Shown here in pieces: positions 55,243 to 64,000 of a DNA stretch of 64,000 nucleotides (its first letter is position 1; each line of letters begins with the position of its first letter). The stretch lies in contig OZ010791.1 in assembly GCA_963932465.1 (NCBI GenBank), forward strand, positions 151,821,915 through 151,885,914. Reading direction: 5' to 3'. Position numbers and translations under genes: made by a program. This stretch comes from Maratus speciosus (Eukaryota; Arthropoda; Arachnida; Araneae; Salticidae). Under the pieces are notes generated by a model, which ran no database searches, was not told the origin of the DNA, and saw only the letters and a list, made by a program, of their open reading frames with translations.

Positions 55243-55731
55243 GGTAATGAAAATGATGTAGTGTGTAATCTACCGCTTTTTAGTTTGTTTTTTCTTAGAT
55301 GGCGCCACTGAAATTGGCCAATAATATCGTTTTCCATCGAGTCATAAACAGAAAAACACTGTTTTTAAATATAAAAATAAAAACAAATAATTAAGAACAA
55401 ATAAATTAAAATGATTCCATTAATTAATTTACTAACCCATTATTTTATTATTCCAATTTTTGCAAAACAAAAGCATTTTATGAGTCATTCAGCCATTCCT
55501 CTTTAGCATCAAATTATGTTATTTAGACTTTAATCGGTGTTGGCGCTTGGAGTGTGCAGCCGGTGTATTTATGTTACTATAAACATATATTATATTAATT
55601 CTATTTAAATTGTTTAAATAAAGCATTTTCAGATTTATTACTTTTATACTACTACCGGTAATTTCAGTGGCGCCATCTAAGAAACAACTAACTAACTAAA
55701 AAGTGGTAAATCACACACTACACATTACCGC
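55243..55731. mobile_element. Foldback element with ATGGCGCCA arms
   Basis: The left arm has CGGTAATG, then GTAGTGTGTAATCTACCGC and TTAGATGGCGCCACTGAAAT (to about 55315). The right arm is the inverse: ATTTCAGTGGCGCCATCTAA, then GTGGTAAATCACACACTAC and CATTACCG. The arms are 70-80 bp and the centre is AT-rich. No coding capacity. The target duplication is unclear. Confidence 0.8.
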
Positions 55732-57439
55732 ATATTTTGCTAATATTGATTTCGTATTTCATTAAAGAAAAGTTTACTCTTCAGTAAGAAAAGTTACACA
55801 TTCTTTTAAATTACTTCAAAATGTTGTTTCTTGTTCGCACTACTCAACTGAAAAAGATGCCATAAAATGTTCGTTATGCGATAAATAAGTTTAAATATGG
55901 ATATGAGGTACAGAGCACGACGAATAAGTATTGAAATGAGATCTTCTGGAGAAAGGAACTCGCAGATCAGCAGCATGAATAATAAATTTGATAAGCAGAG
56001 GCAAAAATAAGAAATCTCCGGGAAGACATTCTGATATTCTTCAAGCCCTCTTCCCCCATAAATTCTTTCCCTAAATAGCATAAATTCACAGTTTTGCGAT
56101 TTTCTGTGTCGTGTGGCCTCTCTTTTCTCTCAATGACGGATGGATTTCTGTGCATATCAGGCATCTATAATAAAAAGATTCAAAATTTTCAGATAAATTG
56201 AGAGCAGTTTACTTCTCTAAACGATTCGTCCGAAAAATGTTAAATGTTAGGTAGCTTTTACAGAAAGGCAAGAAAGAATAACTTTCAGTTCTAAACATCG
56301 CTATTACTCAGAAACTTACTGTACAATTATACAGAGCATATACTATTTTGTAAATGTGTGTGTATTTCTATTTCCTTGCGTTCTATGAGATTGAGCTTAA
56401 GCATTAATAGAACTGCTTTCATTATCATTTTTGCGCCTCTGAAAACCACATTAAGTTTTATAAAGTCAAGCATTACTATTGAAATTCTTTTGTCAAAACA
56501 GATATTCCACATAAGAAACTAAAACGTTTTGCCATTTGAAGGGACTTTGAAGAAATATATTTATTTCTAATTTATTACGAAAAGTGATTTTGGAATTGAA
56601 GAAAACAGAATTACTGGCTGTTCAGAGACAAAGAACAAAAGTGTCTTACAATACGACGCATAACAGTTGAAAATGTTATGTTCAAATGGAAGAAAATCGG
56701 ACGTCAAACTTCTGGGTTAGTACTAGTGTTTAACGTATAACTTTGGGCGCATCGATCATATCATTTCTACTGTCCAGAAGGTTCATAGAAACATCCAACG
56801 CTATTGTTAGATTCGATGCACATTTGAAATTTTTACTTTAGTCCCTAGAACAAGTTTATTGTAAATGGGCTGGAAATGTTCTCTAGACAGGCAAAGTGAG
56901 TTTTGATGCAAATGATCCGCTGAATGCGCACAATTGCCCCATTTGGTATGTACGAAATTATCTTTTGGTTCTAAATATTCTGTTACATTTACCAATAATA
57001 ACGGCTTAATTTTAACTTTCTGAATCAATTACCAGTTCAGGCATTTCTTTGAAAATATGGTATATCGACAAGACCGGCAGCATCTGTCAGCAATAGATGT
57101 TGTAAGGAGAATAGCAGTCTCTTGTTACGGCGCTGTATAAGCACATGTGCCTTGGAAGAACCATCTTTATGCAGAATGCAGCTTTTTCACACATTACCAT
57201 TTATGATAAAGAAAAGATGTATTCAGAAGACATTTCAAGACAAAATAATCATCAATCGAAATTTTATAACGCCAGGTCGGCATCTGATAATGTAATCATA
57301 TCCGAATCTATATTTTTTTTCGTCCAGGGTTTATCTAACTGATTTTGACAGCTCTGTTGTGTACATTTTGTAATATCTTACAGTAATTCGTGCATAGAAC
57401 TTAACTTTTCGAATAATTTACTTGCCTCAACTTCCAAAT
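55732..57439. other. No clear gene
   Basis: AT-rich to mixed sequence. The only suggestive stretch is the possible transposase remnant at 57145-57342 (listed separately). Other open frames (55806-56164, 56327-56512, 56807-57028) show no recognisable domain. Confidence 0.45.
57145..57342 (+). pseudogene. Possible DDE transposase remnant
   Basis: The frame contains 'RTIFMQNAAFSHITIYDKEK'. Tc1/mariner-type transposases often have a similar block around their second catalytic Asp (FMQDGAPPHI-like); here Asn replaces Asp. No first or third catalytic motif is recognisable nearby, so this rests on one short resemblance and may be chance. Confidence 0.3.
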
Positions 57440-57852
57440 ATGGTGTACTCGAATCCAAACTGTTCATTTTCAAATTCATTTTTATTCTGAAACGCATCAA
57501 ACTGGCAGATTCTCTTATTCAGAAACTATATAATGTGCCGTGCTTGTCGATTTTTTGATAAAAGCAGAATATATTGCAAAAAATGCTGCCAAGCCAAGGT
57601 TGGCATTTTGAACCGAATTTTCCCGAAGCGATGGAGGTGGAAACGAAAAAAAGGTTATACTGATAAAATAATTATTTTTATAAATCAAGTTCTAACTAAC
57701 TGAGCGAAAAATAAAAATACACATCTGCTTAAACATCTCTTCAAAAATCAAATGAGCAAGTTTCATGTTTTTACTTATAAAAATGAGTCTGAAAATGTCT
57801 CAAAAAAATTTGAGCTCTTGAGGTTGGAAAAATATTTTTTTTTGAGTACACT
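57440..57852 (+). mobile_element. Family B MITE, worn ends
   Basis: A nearly complete copy from ATGGTGTACTCGAATCC to TTTTGAGTACACTGATGG. Both terminal TTAA sites have mutated away. Internal landmarks (AGAAACTATATAATGTGCCG, ATAAATCAAGTTCTAACT) are present. Confidence 0.78.
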
Positions 57853-59045
57853 GATGGAAGTATAACCATACTCAGATAAGCAATAAACAACGAATAGGGA
57901 AATTGAAACCATAATTTTCAAGGACAATAATTCTTTTTAATTCTTATCAAAATAAATTAGACTGCGTAATTCATCATTATACAATCATCGAACTGTTTAA
58001 AATATCTAAATTATGTTTATAAAAAGCGAACAGTAATATCCATAAATAAAACCTGTTTATTCCATCCCACGCATGATGCAAGAGACTGACGTCACTACCA
58101 AAAAGAACTGAAAATGACTCTAAGACATTTTTATTATTATGTTATTATGCTGTTAGATTTCGTACTGAAAACATGTAAAAAATATAAGAAAAAGCTGCCG
58201 TTAGATGCAGCGTAATTGTGTATCTTACGTATAAATATATAATTATCATATAACCAAGAATGACAAAAATCAGTGAATTTTCTTCGTGTGTTCTAGAATT
58301 AATATAACACAAACCTTTATCTTTTTACACTCTAGTATTAAAATAAATTATGAATTTCAACAAGGAATAAATAGCCAACTTGGATAAAGCGGCCCATACA
58401 GTGAAACCAGGAATTGCTGTACCAGAAACATAAAGGTAAGAAATTTACCTATATTATTCTATTTAATTGATTTATTATGAAAGGCCAGATTTAGACAGAT
58501 TTAAATATCTAAATATAAGCGCGCGTGTCCTACTGCGCAAAACAGAGGTGGCTTTTTTTGCCAACATGCACTACACCCTTATAAGATTTAAGATGGTATC
58601 TAAAAGTGTTGACTATAAAATCGAACACCATTTCTCTTGAGGTAAGTTAACAGTGTAGCTAAATTTAATTGTTGAGACTATTCAACAATATATTTTTTGC
58701 TGCCATGTTTAAAATTTTATAAATCATGAATTGGTTTTTCCTTTTTTGCAATAATGGATATCCAATATTTTTCAAGAAGGTTAGCTCTTAAAAAAGAATT
58801 TTAGAATCCAATAAATACGAACTCAAATTTGTTTCTTGATTGTTAATGAAATACTGTCAAAATTTATAAATGGCTTTCTAATTCTCATTTATAAACTGAA
58901 TAGTCTGGACTGTAATAAATTAGAATTTTAAAATATTTTACCACAGATAAAATGTATTTTGTTTGAAGAACGCCTTTTTTTTCAATAGCGTCTCCAAAAA
59001 AGTGTTGTATATTTTTAATGAAGAAAGTTCTATAACTAAATACTA
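57853..59045. other. No gene seen
   Basis: AT-rich sequence with no recognisable coding, RNA or repeat features. Confidence 0.5.
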
Positions 59046-59053
59046 GTTCAAAC

Positions 59054-59762
59054 CAGTGTTGGGCATGAGCGCGCTCATTGAGCGAAAAATCACGAGTTTA
59101 GCTCACTTTCTGAGAACGTTGAGTTGAACTTGACTCACTTTTTTATAAGCGAGCGTCAACTGAACGATATGCTCAAAAATCTGTGAGTTTGAACGAAATT
59201 TACAGCTCAAACTCAATTTTTTTCATAATTTATTTAAAAATTTTCCAGCCGTTAAGAACACGTTTTTCTTAATTAATTGCGATTTAGAGGCCTATACGGA
59301 TTCGGGACTGGTCGAGTCTGATCATAAGGTTTTCTGGGTCGTTCCCGAATCTTGCTTTCTCCGAAGGCTCCTCGGGCCTGGCCGAACCGGACTTATTTCT
59401 GAGCCTAGGCTTTACGTCTGCTCCGACCGAAATCTTCTGGCCCGGTCACAACAATTCTTGTATGAAAATCATTGACCCGTCCCTGTTTTACGCGTGCAAA
59501 CAATTTTTGCCGAAAGTATATAATTTTTTTAATTACCATTATTTTACAATTAAAATTATCTTTAAAGAATAGTACATATACGTTTCTAGAGGGGAGGGGG
59601 ATATAGTACTATAAAACCTGTTATAAGAATCTGTGTATGACGAAATCCTGTTTTAAACGGAAACACTTCTTGATCGGTGCAAAATGGATATAATAATTCG
59701 TTAGAAAATAAATACTAATACATTTGCAAGAGACGACAGATCTAGTAAAAAAGAAACTTAAC

Positions 59763-59796
<34 letters not shown>

Positions 59797-59956
59797 TCTT
59801 TAGTTAACTTTGCTCACTTTCATAAATGAGTTTGAGTTGAGCGAGTTCGTTTGAAACATATTGAATTTGAGCGTGAACGTGACTCATTCTTGGGAAATTG
59901 AGTTTGAATTTGAATTAGTTCGTTTTTTTTTTTTTTTTTGAGCGTGCCCAACAGTG
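59054..59956. mobile_element. hAT-like element with CAGTGTTGGGCA ends
   Basis: The left end CAGTGTTGGGCATGAGCG (59054) and right end GAGCGTGCCCAACAGTG (59956) are inverted with one mismatch near the tip. The 8 bp outside are GTTCAAAC (59046-59053) and TTTCAAAC (59957-59964), matching at 7 of 8. GAGCGA/TGAGTTTGA-type words recur inside both ends in inverted arrangement. A GC-rich block of about 185 bp (59276-59460) and poly-A and poly-T runs lie in the centre. Non-autonomous. Confidence 0.8.
59276..59460. repeat. GC-rich block inside the hAT-like element
   Basis: Contains GGTCGAGTCTGATCATAAGG, CTCCTCGGGCCTGGCCGAAC and TCTGGCCCGGTCACAAC, strikingly richer in G and C than the surrounding AT-rich interior. 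It may be a nested insertion, but no terminal repeats or duplication were found. Confidence 0.4.
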
Positions 59957-59964
59957 TTTCAAAC

Positions 59965-60370
59965 GGAGCCTGTTATCCAGCCCTTTTGAGAAAGTAATGT
60001 GAAATGTGGAACATGGGGTGTGGACAGGGGTCAAGGGCAACCACTGTATTGTCGTATGCAAGAAATCTTATCAGAGACTACTTAATGACATTTCACACAA
60101 TATACGCATGTGAGGCATGAATTGAACCTATAAATCAAATGTAATGATCATCATATACTCTGTTTCGTGGCCCATAATTTCTGACAACGCCCCTAGTAAA
60201 AACGGAACTTTCCATAGACCTCGTGTTTCTTTCCCCAAAACTTTTCTTTTTTCACATTTTAATACTGTATCTTGGACTTAATAATGCAGCCCGAATTCAT
60301 ATTCACGCAAGAAAAAAGAAAACAGATAAAGTGCCCCCTTGAAAGGTGATGTCTCAGCTATGCTAAGTAT
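59965..60370. other. No gene seen
   Basis: Intermediate-composition sequence leading into the CpG-rich region. No features recognised. Confidence 0.45.
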
Positions 60371-60374
60371 AGAA

Positions 60375-61116
60375 GTGATACGGAACTGGCGCGATGCTCT
60401 CTCTCTCGCCTACGCCCGCCAGCTCTATTGGGAAATCGGAGTTCCGTCAGAAACTCTGCGGCCATCTCCGTTCCCGTGACATTTAAAAGTTTTGAAAAGA
60501 GATGTACACCACTTCCGTTCAAATCCAGAACTCCGTCTGATACGAAACTCATCACCCTCTTTTCCAACGAATTTATCCCACTGAGAATTTGGCGCTCGCC
60601 AAGCACTTCGTCCTCATTTTCCCTTCAAAATCTCTTCAAGCAGCAACCCTAACAGCGAGGCCGATCGTCGGGGAAGATAGAAAGGAAGGCGTTAAATTGG
60701 CAGCGGAGGTTACGCGGCCGCAGCTGCGACGCTCGTTAGAGAGGGCCCTTTCCCTCCCTTCCCCTTGCCGCCCCACTTCTCCTCCCCGCAAAATAAATCT
60801 CCCCGCACTTCCCCGCTTCTGCCTACTCTCTCCGGGAAAGGACGACGAAATCACTTCAAAACTTTGCCGCCGGGAGAGACAGAGCGAGAGAGAAGCCGAG
60901 TAGGGGAAAAAGTGGCGGTTGTGGTGCAGGGGAAGTTTCGGATGTGGACGTTTTGGAATGAGAAGCACTTCGCCGTTGAGAGTATTGTTTTGGGAGAGAA
61001 GTCGCGACGGAAAAATGGAGTTTTGAAGTGCGGTAGTTAGTAGTGCTGTTGGTTAGTTCGGAATTGGGTGGTAATTGAAGCAGAGCCAATGATTCGCTGA
61101 GCGCGCGGATTTTCGT
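60375..61116. promoter_or_regulatory. CpG-rich promoter-like region
   Basis: GC content and CpG density rise sharply compared with the rest of the window: GCGGCCGCAGCTGCGACGC at about 60715, GATCGTCGGGGAAG, and CGCCGGGAGAGACAGAGCGA. No repeat of this block is seen elsewhere in the window. Such an island in an AT-rich genome usually marks a promoter and 5' untranslated exon of an expressed host gene. Open frames on both strands here are probably by-products of low stop density. TATA-type signals are not obvious. Confidence 0.5.
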
Positions 61117-61323
61117 ATGAAAGTTTTAAGTACCGCGTTTTCCCGATATCGAGATGCTCGTCGCGGATTCGCTTTTCTCTCTTTTCTTCTTATTTTTATT
61201 TATACCGGATCAATATGCATTTTCTCGTTCGGAAGCAGAGAGACGATGTTGAAAGCAATGTATGGCAGTAATTACCTAACTTGCCATACTTATGATCATC
61301 AAGTGTTGTGTACAACAAGATAG
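61117..61323 (+). CDS. Possible first coding exon, membrane-anchored protein
   Basis: This begins at ATG 61117, directly after the CpG-rich region. The predicted N-terminus is 'MKVLSTAFSRYRDARRGFAF': a short basic segment followed by a hydrophobic stretch (residues about 19-37, 'FAFLSFLLIFIYTGSICIF'), then 'SFGSRE'. Basic residues before a single hydrophobic segment suggest a signal anchor of a type II membrane protein, such as many Golgi enzymes. The frame ends after 68 codons. A splice donor may lie earlier, since candidate GTs exist near 61250-61270, so the C-terminal residues may be intronic. I do not recognise a family. It could also be a chance frame. Confidence 0.35.
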   Translation: MKVLSTAFSRYRDARRGFAFLSFLLIFIYTGSICIFSFGSRETMLKAMYGSNYLTCHTYDHQVLCTTR

Positions 61324-61860
61324 GTGTTTGTTGTCCGAGATATTTTTGATGCTAACAATGGCTTGAAACGCACTTCAGTGGATTGTTTGGCAGGATTTTC
61401 GTGTTAAAAAATATTGTCGAACAAAGTTACATTAAAAAAAAAAGAATCTGAAGCACCTATTGTCAAAGTGAAATACGGATAATAAGTACTTCAAAAGGAT
61501 CATTTTCTGGTTCTTATTTTTCATTTTAAAGTAGATTTTATTTGGCTTCAAAATTTCTTTTTCTTGAAAATTTATCCGTAGCTAAAATTAAACCCATGAC
61601 TTGCTTCTAGATTGGCTGAGCAAGCACACTGAATTGTGTAGCCTTCTGCTTTATTTTATGGGAAATTAGCTAGCACCACAGTATCCTTTTTCTTTATAAG
61701 ATAAGTTCGTTTTAGTTTTTACACATCGTGCCACATCTACTATATTTTAAGAAATTACTAAAATTTGCTTTTTGAAGGTAAATTCTTATATCATAAAGAA
61801 GTGACATTCTATAACTTATGTTGTGTAATCCAGGGCTCGAAATGTACCTGAGGAAACCAG
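61324..61860. other. No gene seen (possible intron)
   Basis: AT-rich sequence downstream of the possible first exon, with no recognisable second exon. Confidence 0.4.
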
Positions 61861-61867
61861 AACGATA

Positions 61868-61975
61868 TTCCGGTTCGTGAAATTATAACAAATATTGTTC
61901 TGGTTCGTGAAGTTAAGGTAAATATCGTTCCAGTTCGTGCAATTATTAAAACATATTGTTTCAGTTCCTGAAAAA
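61868..61975. repeat. 30-bp minisatellite, about 4 units
   Basis: Units TTCCGGTTCGTGAAATTATAA, TTCTGGTTCGTGAAGTTAAGG, TTCCAGTTCGTGCAATTATTA and TTTCAGTTCCTG start at about 61868, 61898, 61928 and 61959, giving a period of 30-31 bp. The units differ at several bases. No coding role is apparent. Confidence 0.8.
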
Positions 61976-62224
61976 CATTTATATTTCTATTCACGGACAT
62001 AGAATGGAGCAACAATTTGTTTGCACTCCGATTGTTTGCTATCGGCAAAAGAAAAATTATTCGCGGTTTTCTGACACGTAAACGTAATGTTTTACATTTA
62101 TTAGCTTATTGTGCTCTCTGTTTATTATTTAAGATCTTGAATGATTTTTAAAACTGTTTTTGTATGGTTAGAAATAAATTTGTCTGTACTTTCAAAAGAA
62201 ACTAGTATGTTGTGACGATCACAA

Positions 62225-63390
62225 ATTTTTCTTCTATATAAATCACATAAACAGCACTAATTCATATCAAGGTATACCTGAATCTGAAGTTTGTTGAAAA
62301 TCCAAGCATTAGTTCTTGAGATAGAGCTATTGCGAAAATCGCAAAAAATACAGCATAGCAGCGCCACCTGTTGAGCGATTTTCTCCAAAATGTATAACAC
62401 GTCAAATCATGTCAAGAACTAGCTGAATCTGAAATTTGATGAAAATCCGTTCATTAGTTCTGGAGATTGAGTTATTGCGGAAATCGTGAAAAATGCAGCA
62501 TAGCAGCGCCACCTGTTGAGCAATTTACACCAAAAACTAATCAGCTCCAATTTATATCACGGACTAACTGAATATAAATTTGTATTAAATTCCGTCCTTT
62601 AGTTCTTGAGATAGAGCGCCCTCAAAATCTGTGTCTCTTACAAACAGATAGGCAGACAGACAGACAGAGTCGCACACTCACAGAGAGACATTTTGTAAAA
62701 ACATGTTTTTCGAAATCTTTGACCCATAAAACGTATAAATCCGTCGATGAAAATTCGTGTATTAGCTCATGTGATAGAGCTATAGTGGAAATTCTGAGAA
62801 ATGAACCATAGCAGTGCCATCTGTTGAGCGATTTGCACCAAAACATAAACAGCACTAATTCATATATACCTGAATCTGAAGTTTGTTGAAAAGCCAAGCA
62901 TTAGTTTTTGAGATAGAGCTGTTGCAAAACTCGCAAAAAATGCAGCATAGCAGCGCCACCTGTTGAGCGAGTTACACCAAAATGTATAAAACGTCAATTC
63001 ATGTCATGGACTAACTGAATCTGCAGTTTGATGAAAATCCGTGCTTTAGTTCTGGAGATTGAGCTATTGCGGAAATCGTAAAAATACTGTATAGCAGCGC
63101 CACCTATTGAGCGATTTACACCAAAAACTAATCAGCACCAATTGATATCAGGTACTAACTGAATATAAATTTTTATTAAATTCCGTACATTAGTTCTTGA
63201 GATAGAGCTCCCACAAAATTTGTGTCACATCATACACATAGATTCACAGACAGACATTTTGTAAAAACATGTTTTTTGGAATCTCTGACCCCTAAAACGT
63301 GTAAATCCGTCGAAATCCGAAAGTCAAAAATTTTCACGAATCTAATATTTTCTTCTTGTAAAGATAGAAGAAAGTAAAAAATAATCAACA
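62225..63390. repeat. Degenerate tandem array with dispersed-repeat tail
   Basis: Units of about 140-145 bp contain CAGCGCCACCTGTTGAGCGA (or CAGTGCCATCTGTTGAGCGA), then ACACCAAAA, CTAACTGAATCTG and GAGATAGAGCTATTGC. The marker occurs at 62359, 62504, 62812, 62951 and 63095. Two larger blocks end in the dispersed repeat also seen at 4452: at about 62650-62745, and at 63235-63375 with CTAAAACGTGTAAATCCGTC and TTCTTCTTGTAAAGATAGAAG. Non-coding. Confidence 0.75.
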
Positions 63391-63818
63391 ATAAATTTGA
63401 AATAACGTTCCCGTTCGTTGATTCTTCCATTTCCATTAATCCACAGTTTTGGTCGCTACCAAAATGAGAAATCGCCTATAGCCAAACACTCTTTCCCCGC
63501 TTGAGTGACAATTTAGCAAGAGGAATCTTCACACTACGGATTTAACGTTCATATCTACGTTTGCTACACCGTAGTGCTAAAAATGTTGAGTATGAAAGCC
63601 CTCCACTAATGATCTCACCGCTTGGGGCTTATTCGGACACCCCGGATCCAGTCAGAAATAGGTTGCAACGAAAGTATCCCGCCACATCTAATCGGTCTGT
63701 GAAAGCAGTTCGCGTTGAAGTGTTTGCTCATATTTTGTCAAACAATCTTTGGCATTTGAAAGAAAGAGACGTGCTTTATAACACTGTGCTGTGAAATTTG
63801 CAAAAAATATCGTTATCA
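63391..63818. other. No recognised gene
   Basis: An open frame at 63561-63794 ('ISPLGAYSDTPDPVRNRLQR') has ordinary codon composition but no recognisable domain. Confidence 0.4.
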
Positions 63819-64000
63819 TTAAGGGTGTTCTCAAATCCAAAAGGACAACTTTTTGACATAAGTTTTAATTTATTTTTGTTCGAAAATGCATGAAACTAGC
63901 TGGTGTTGTTGTTCAGAAACTATGTAATTGAGCTGTTTTTTCCATTTTTTTTTTGCAAACGCAATAGATCTTTCAGAAAATAGTATTAAAGTGGGCGTTT
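63819..64000 (+). mobile_element. Family A MITE cut by the window end
   Basis: It begins TTAAGGGTGTTCTCAAATCC and continues with family A landmarks (TGTTGTTGTTCAGAAACTAT, GCAAACGCAATAGATCTTTC) until the window ends. Its first bases (AAGGGTGTTC) mix family B-like and A-like terminal sequence. Confidence 0.8.

Noticed and set aside
60589..60968. Overlapping 104- and 110-codon frames on both strands in the CpG-rich region.
   Set aside because: GC-rich DNA has few stops. Composition is low-complexity (Pro/Ser/Arg) and neither strand shows a recognisable domain.
62359..63110. Regularly spaced repeats that could suggest a CRISPR-like array.
   Set aside because: The whole unit of about 140 bp is repeated, not short repeats with unique spacers, and the context is eukaryotic.

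Overview
The window is AT-rich, non-coding-dominated eukaryotic DNA. It shows the mobile-element mix typical of an arthropod genome: Ty3/gypsy, Ty1/copia and BEL/Pao LTR elements, a Tc1-like transposon, a Helitron-like element, several hAT-type non-autonomous elements, and many small TTAA-flanked inverted-repeat elements (MITEs). An arachnid is my guess, not something the sequence proves. I see no operons, bacterial genes, tRNA, rRNA or CRISPR arrays. Nearly every recognisable coding stretch is a decayed retrotransposon or transposase gene. The only candidate host gene is a CpG-rich promoter-like region at about 60.4-61.1 kb followed by a short open frame with an N-terminal membrane segment.

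Layout. 0-6 kb: tandem repeats, an inverted-repeat element (672-2014) and members of two related MITE families that I call A and B. 6.1-19.2 kb: a nest four elements deep. A short hAT-like element (6141-19165) contains a Ty3/gypsy provirus (6610-18632). That contains a minus-strand Ty1/copia element (9866-16784), whose downstream LTR is split by a Helitron-like element (10040-11548). The gypsy element also carries a family A MITE (17555-17981) and an unclassified insert of about 380 bp (8360-8740). 19.6-29 kb: a palindromic repeat, a Tc1-like transposon (20757-22253), an A/B/A array of MITEs sharing TTAA junctions, a TA-flanked element with repeated terminal motifs (25273-26981) and a 1.56-kb palindrome (27473-29033).

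29-43 kb: a pogo-like MITE, then a hAT-like element (32647-38282) carrying a minus-strand BEL/Pao element (32819-37633) that has lost its integrase and contains a foldback insert; next, a diverged relative of the palindrome and another cluster of A and D MITEs. 44-57 kb: a cluster of GGGACGGTAAGG-like motifs, a 1.9-kb element with 368-bp terminal direct repeats and no coding capacity (46289-48187), more A/B MITEs, a hAT MITE with a perfect 8-bp duplication (52011-52677) and two further inverted-repeat elements. 57-64 kb: one more B copy, a hAT-type element with CAGTGTTGGGCA ends, the CpG-rich region, a minisatellite, a degenerate tandem array and the start of another A copy.

The recoverable information is mainly historical: which element inserted into which, and when. 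Target-site duplications and uninterrupted sister LTRs allow the order to be read directly. I did not find a convincing new functional system. The observations most worth pursuing are the related TTAA MITE families with shared junctions, the elements whose terminal motif is repeated inside them, the large palindrome, and the coding-free direct-repeat element.
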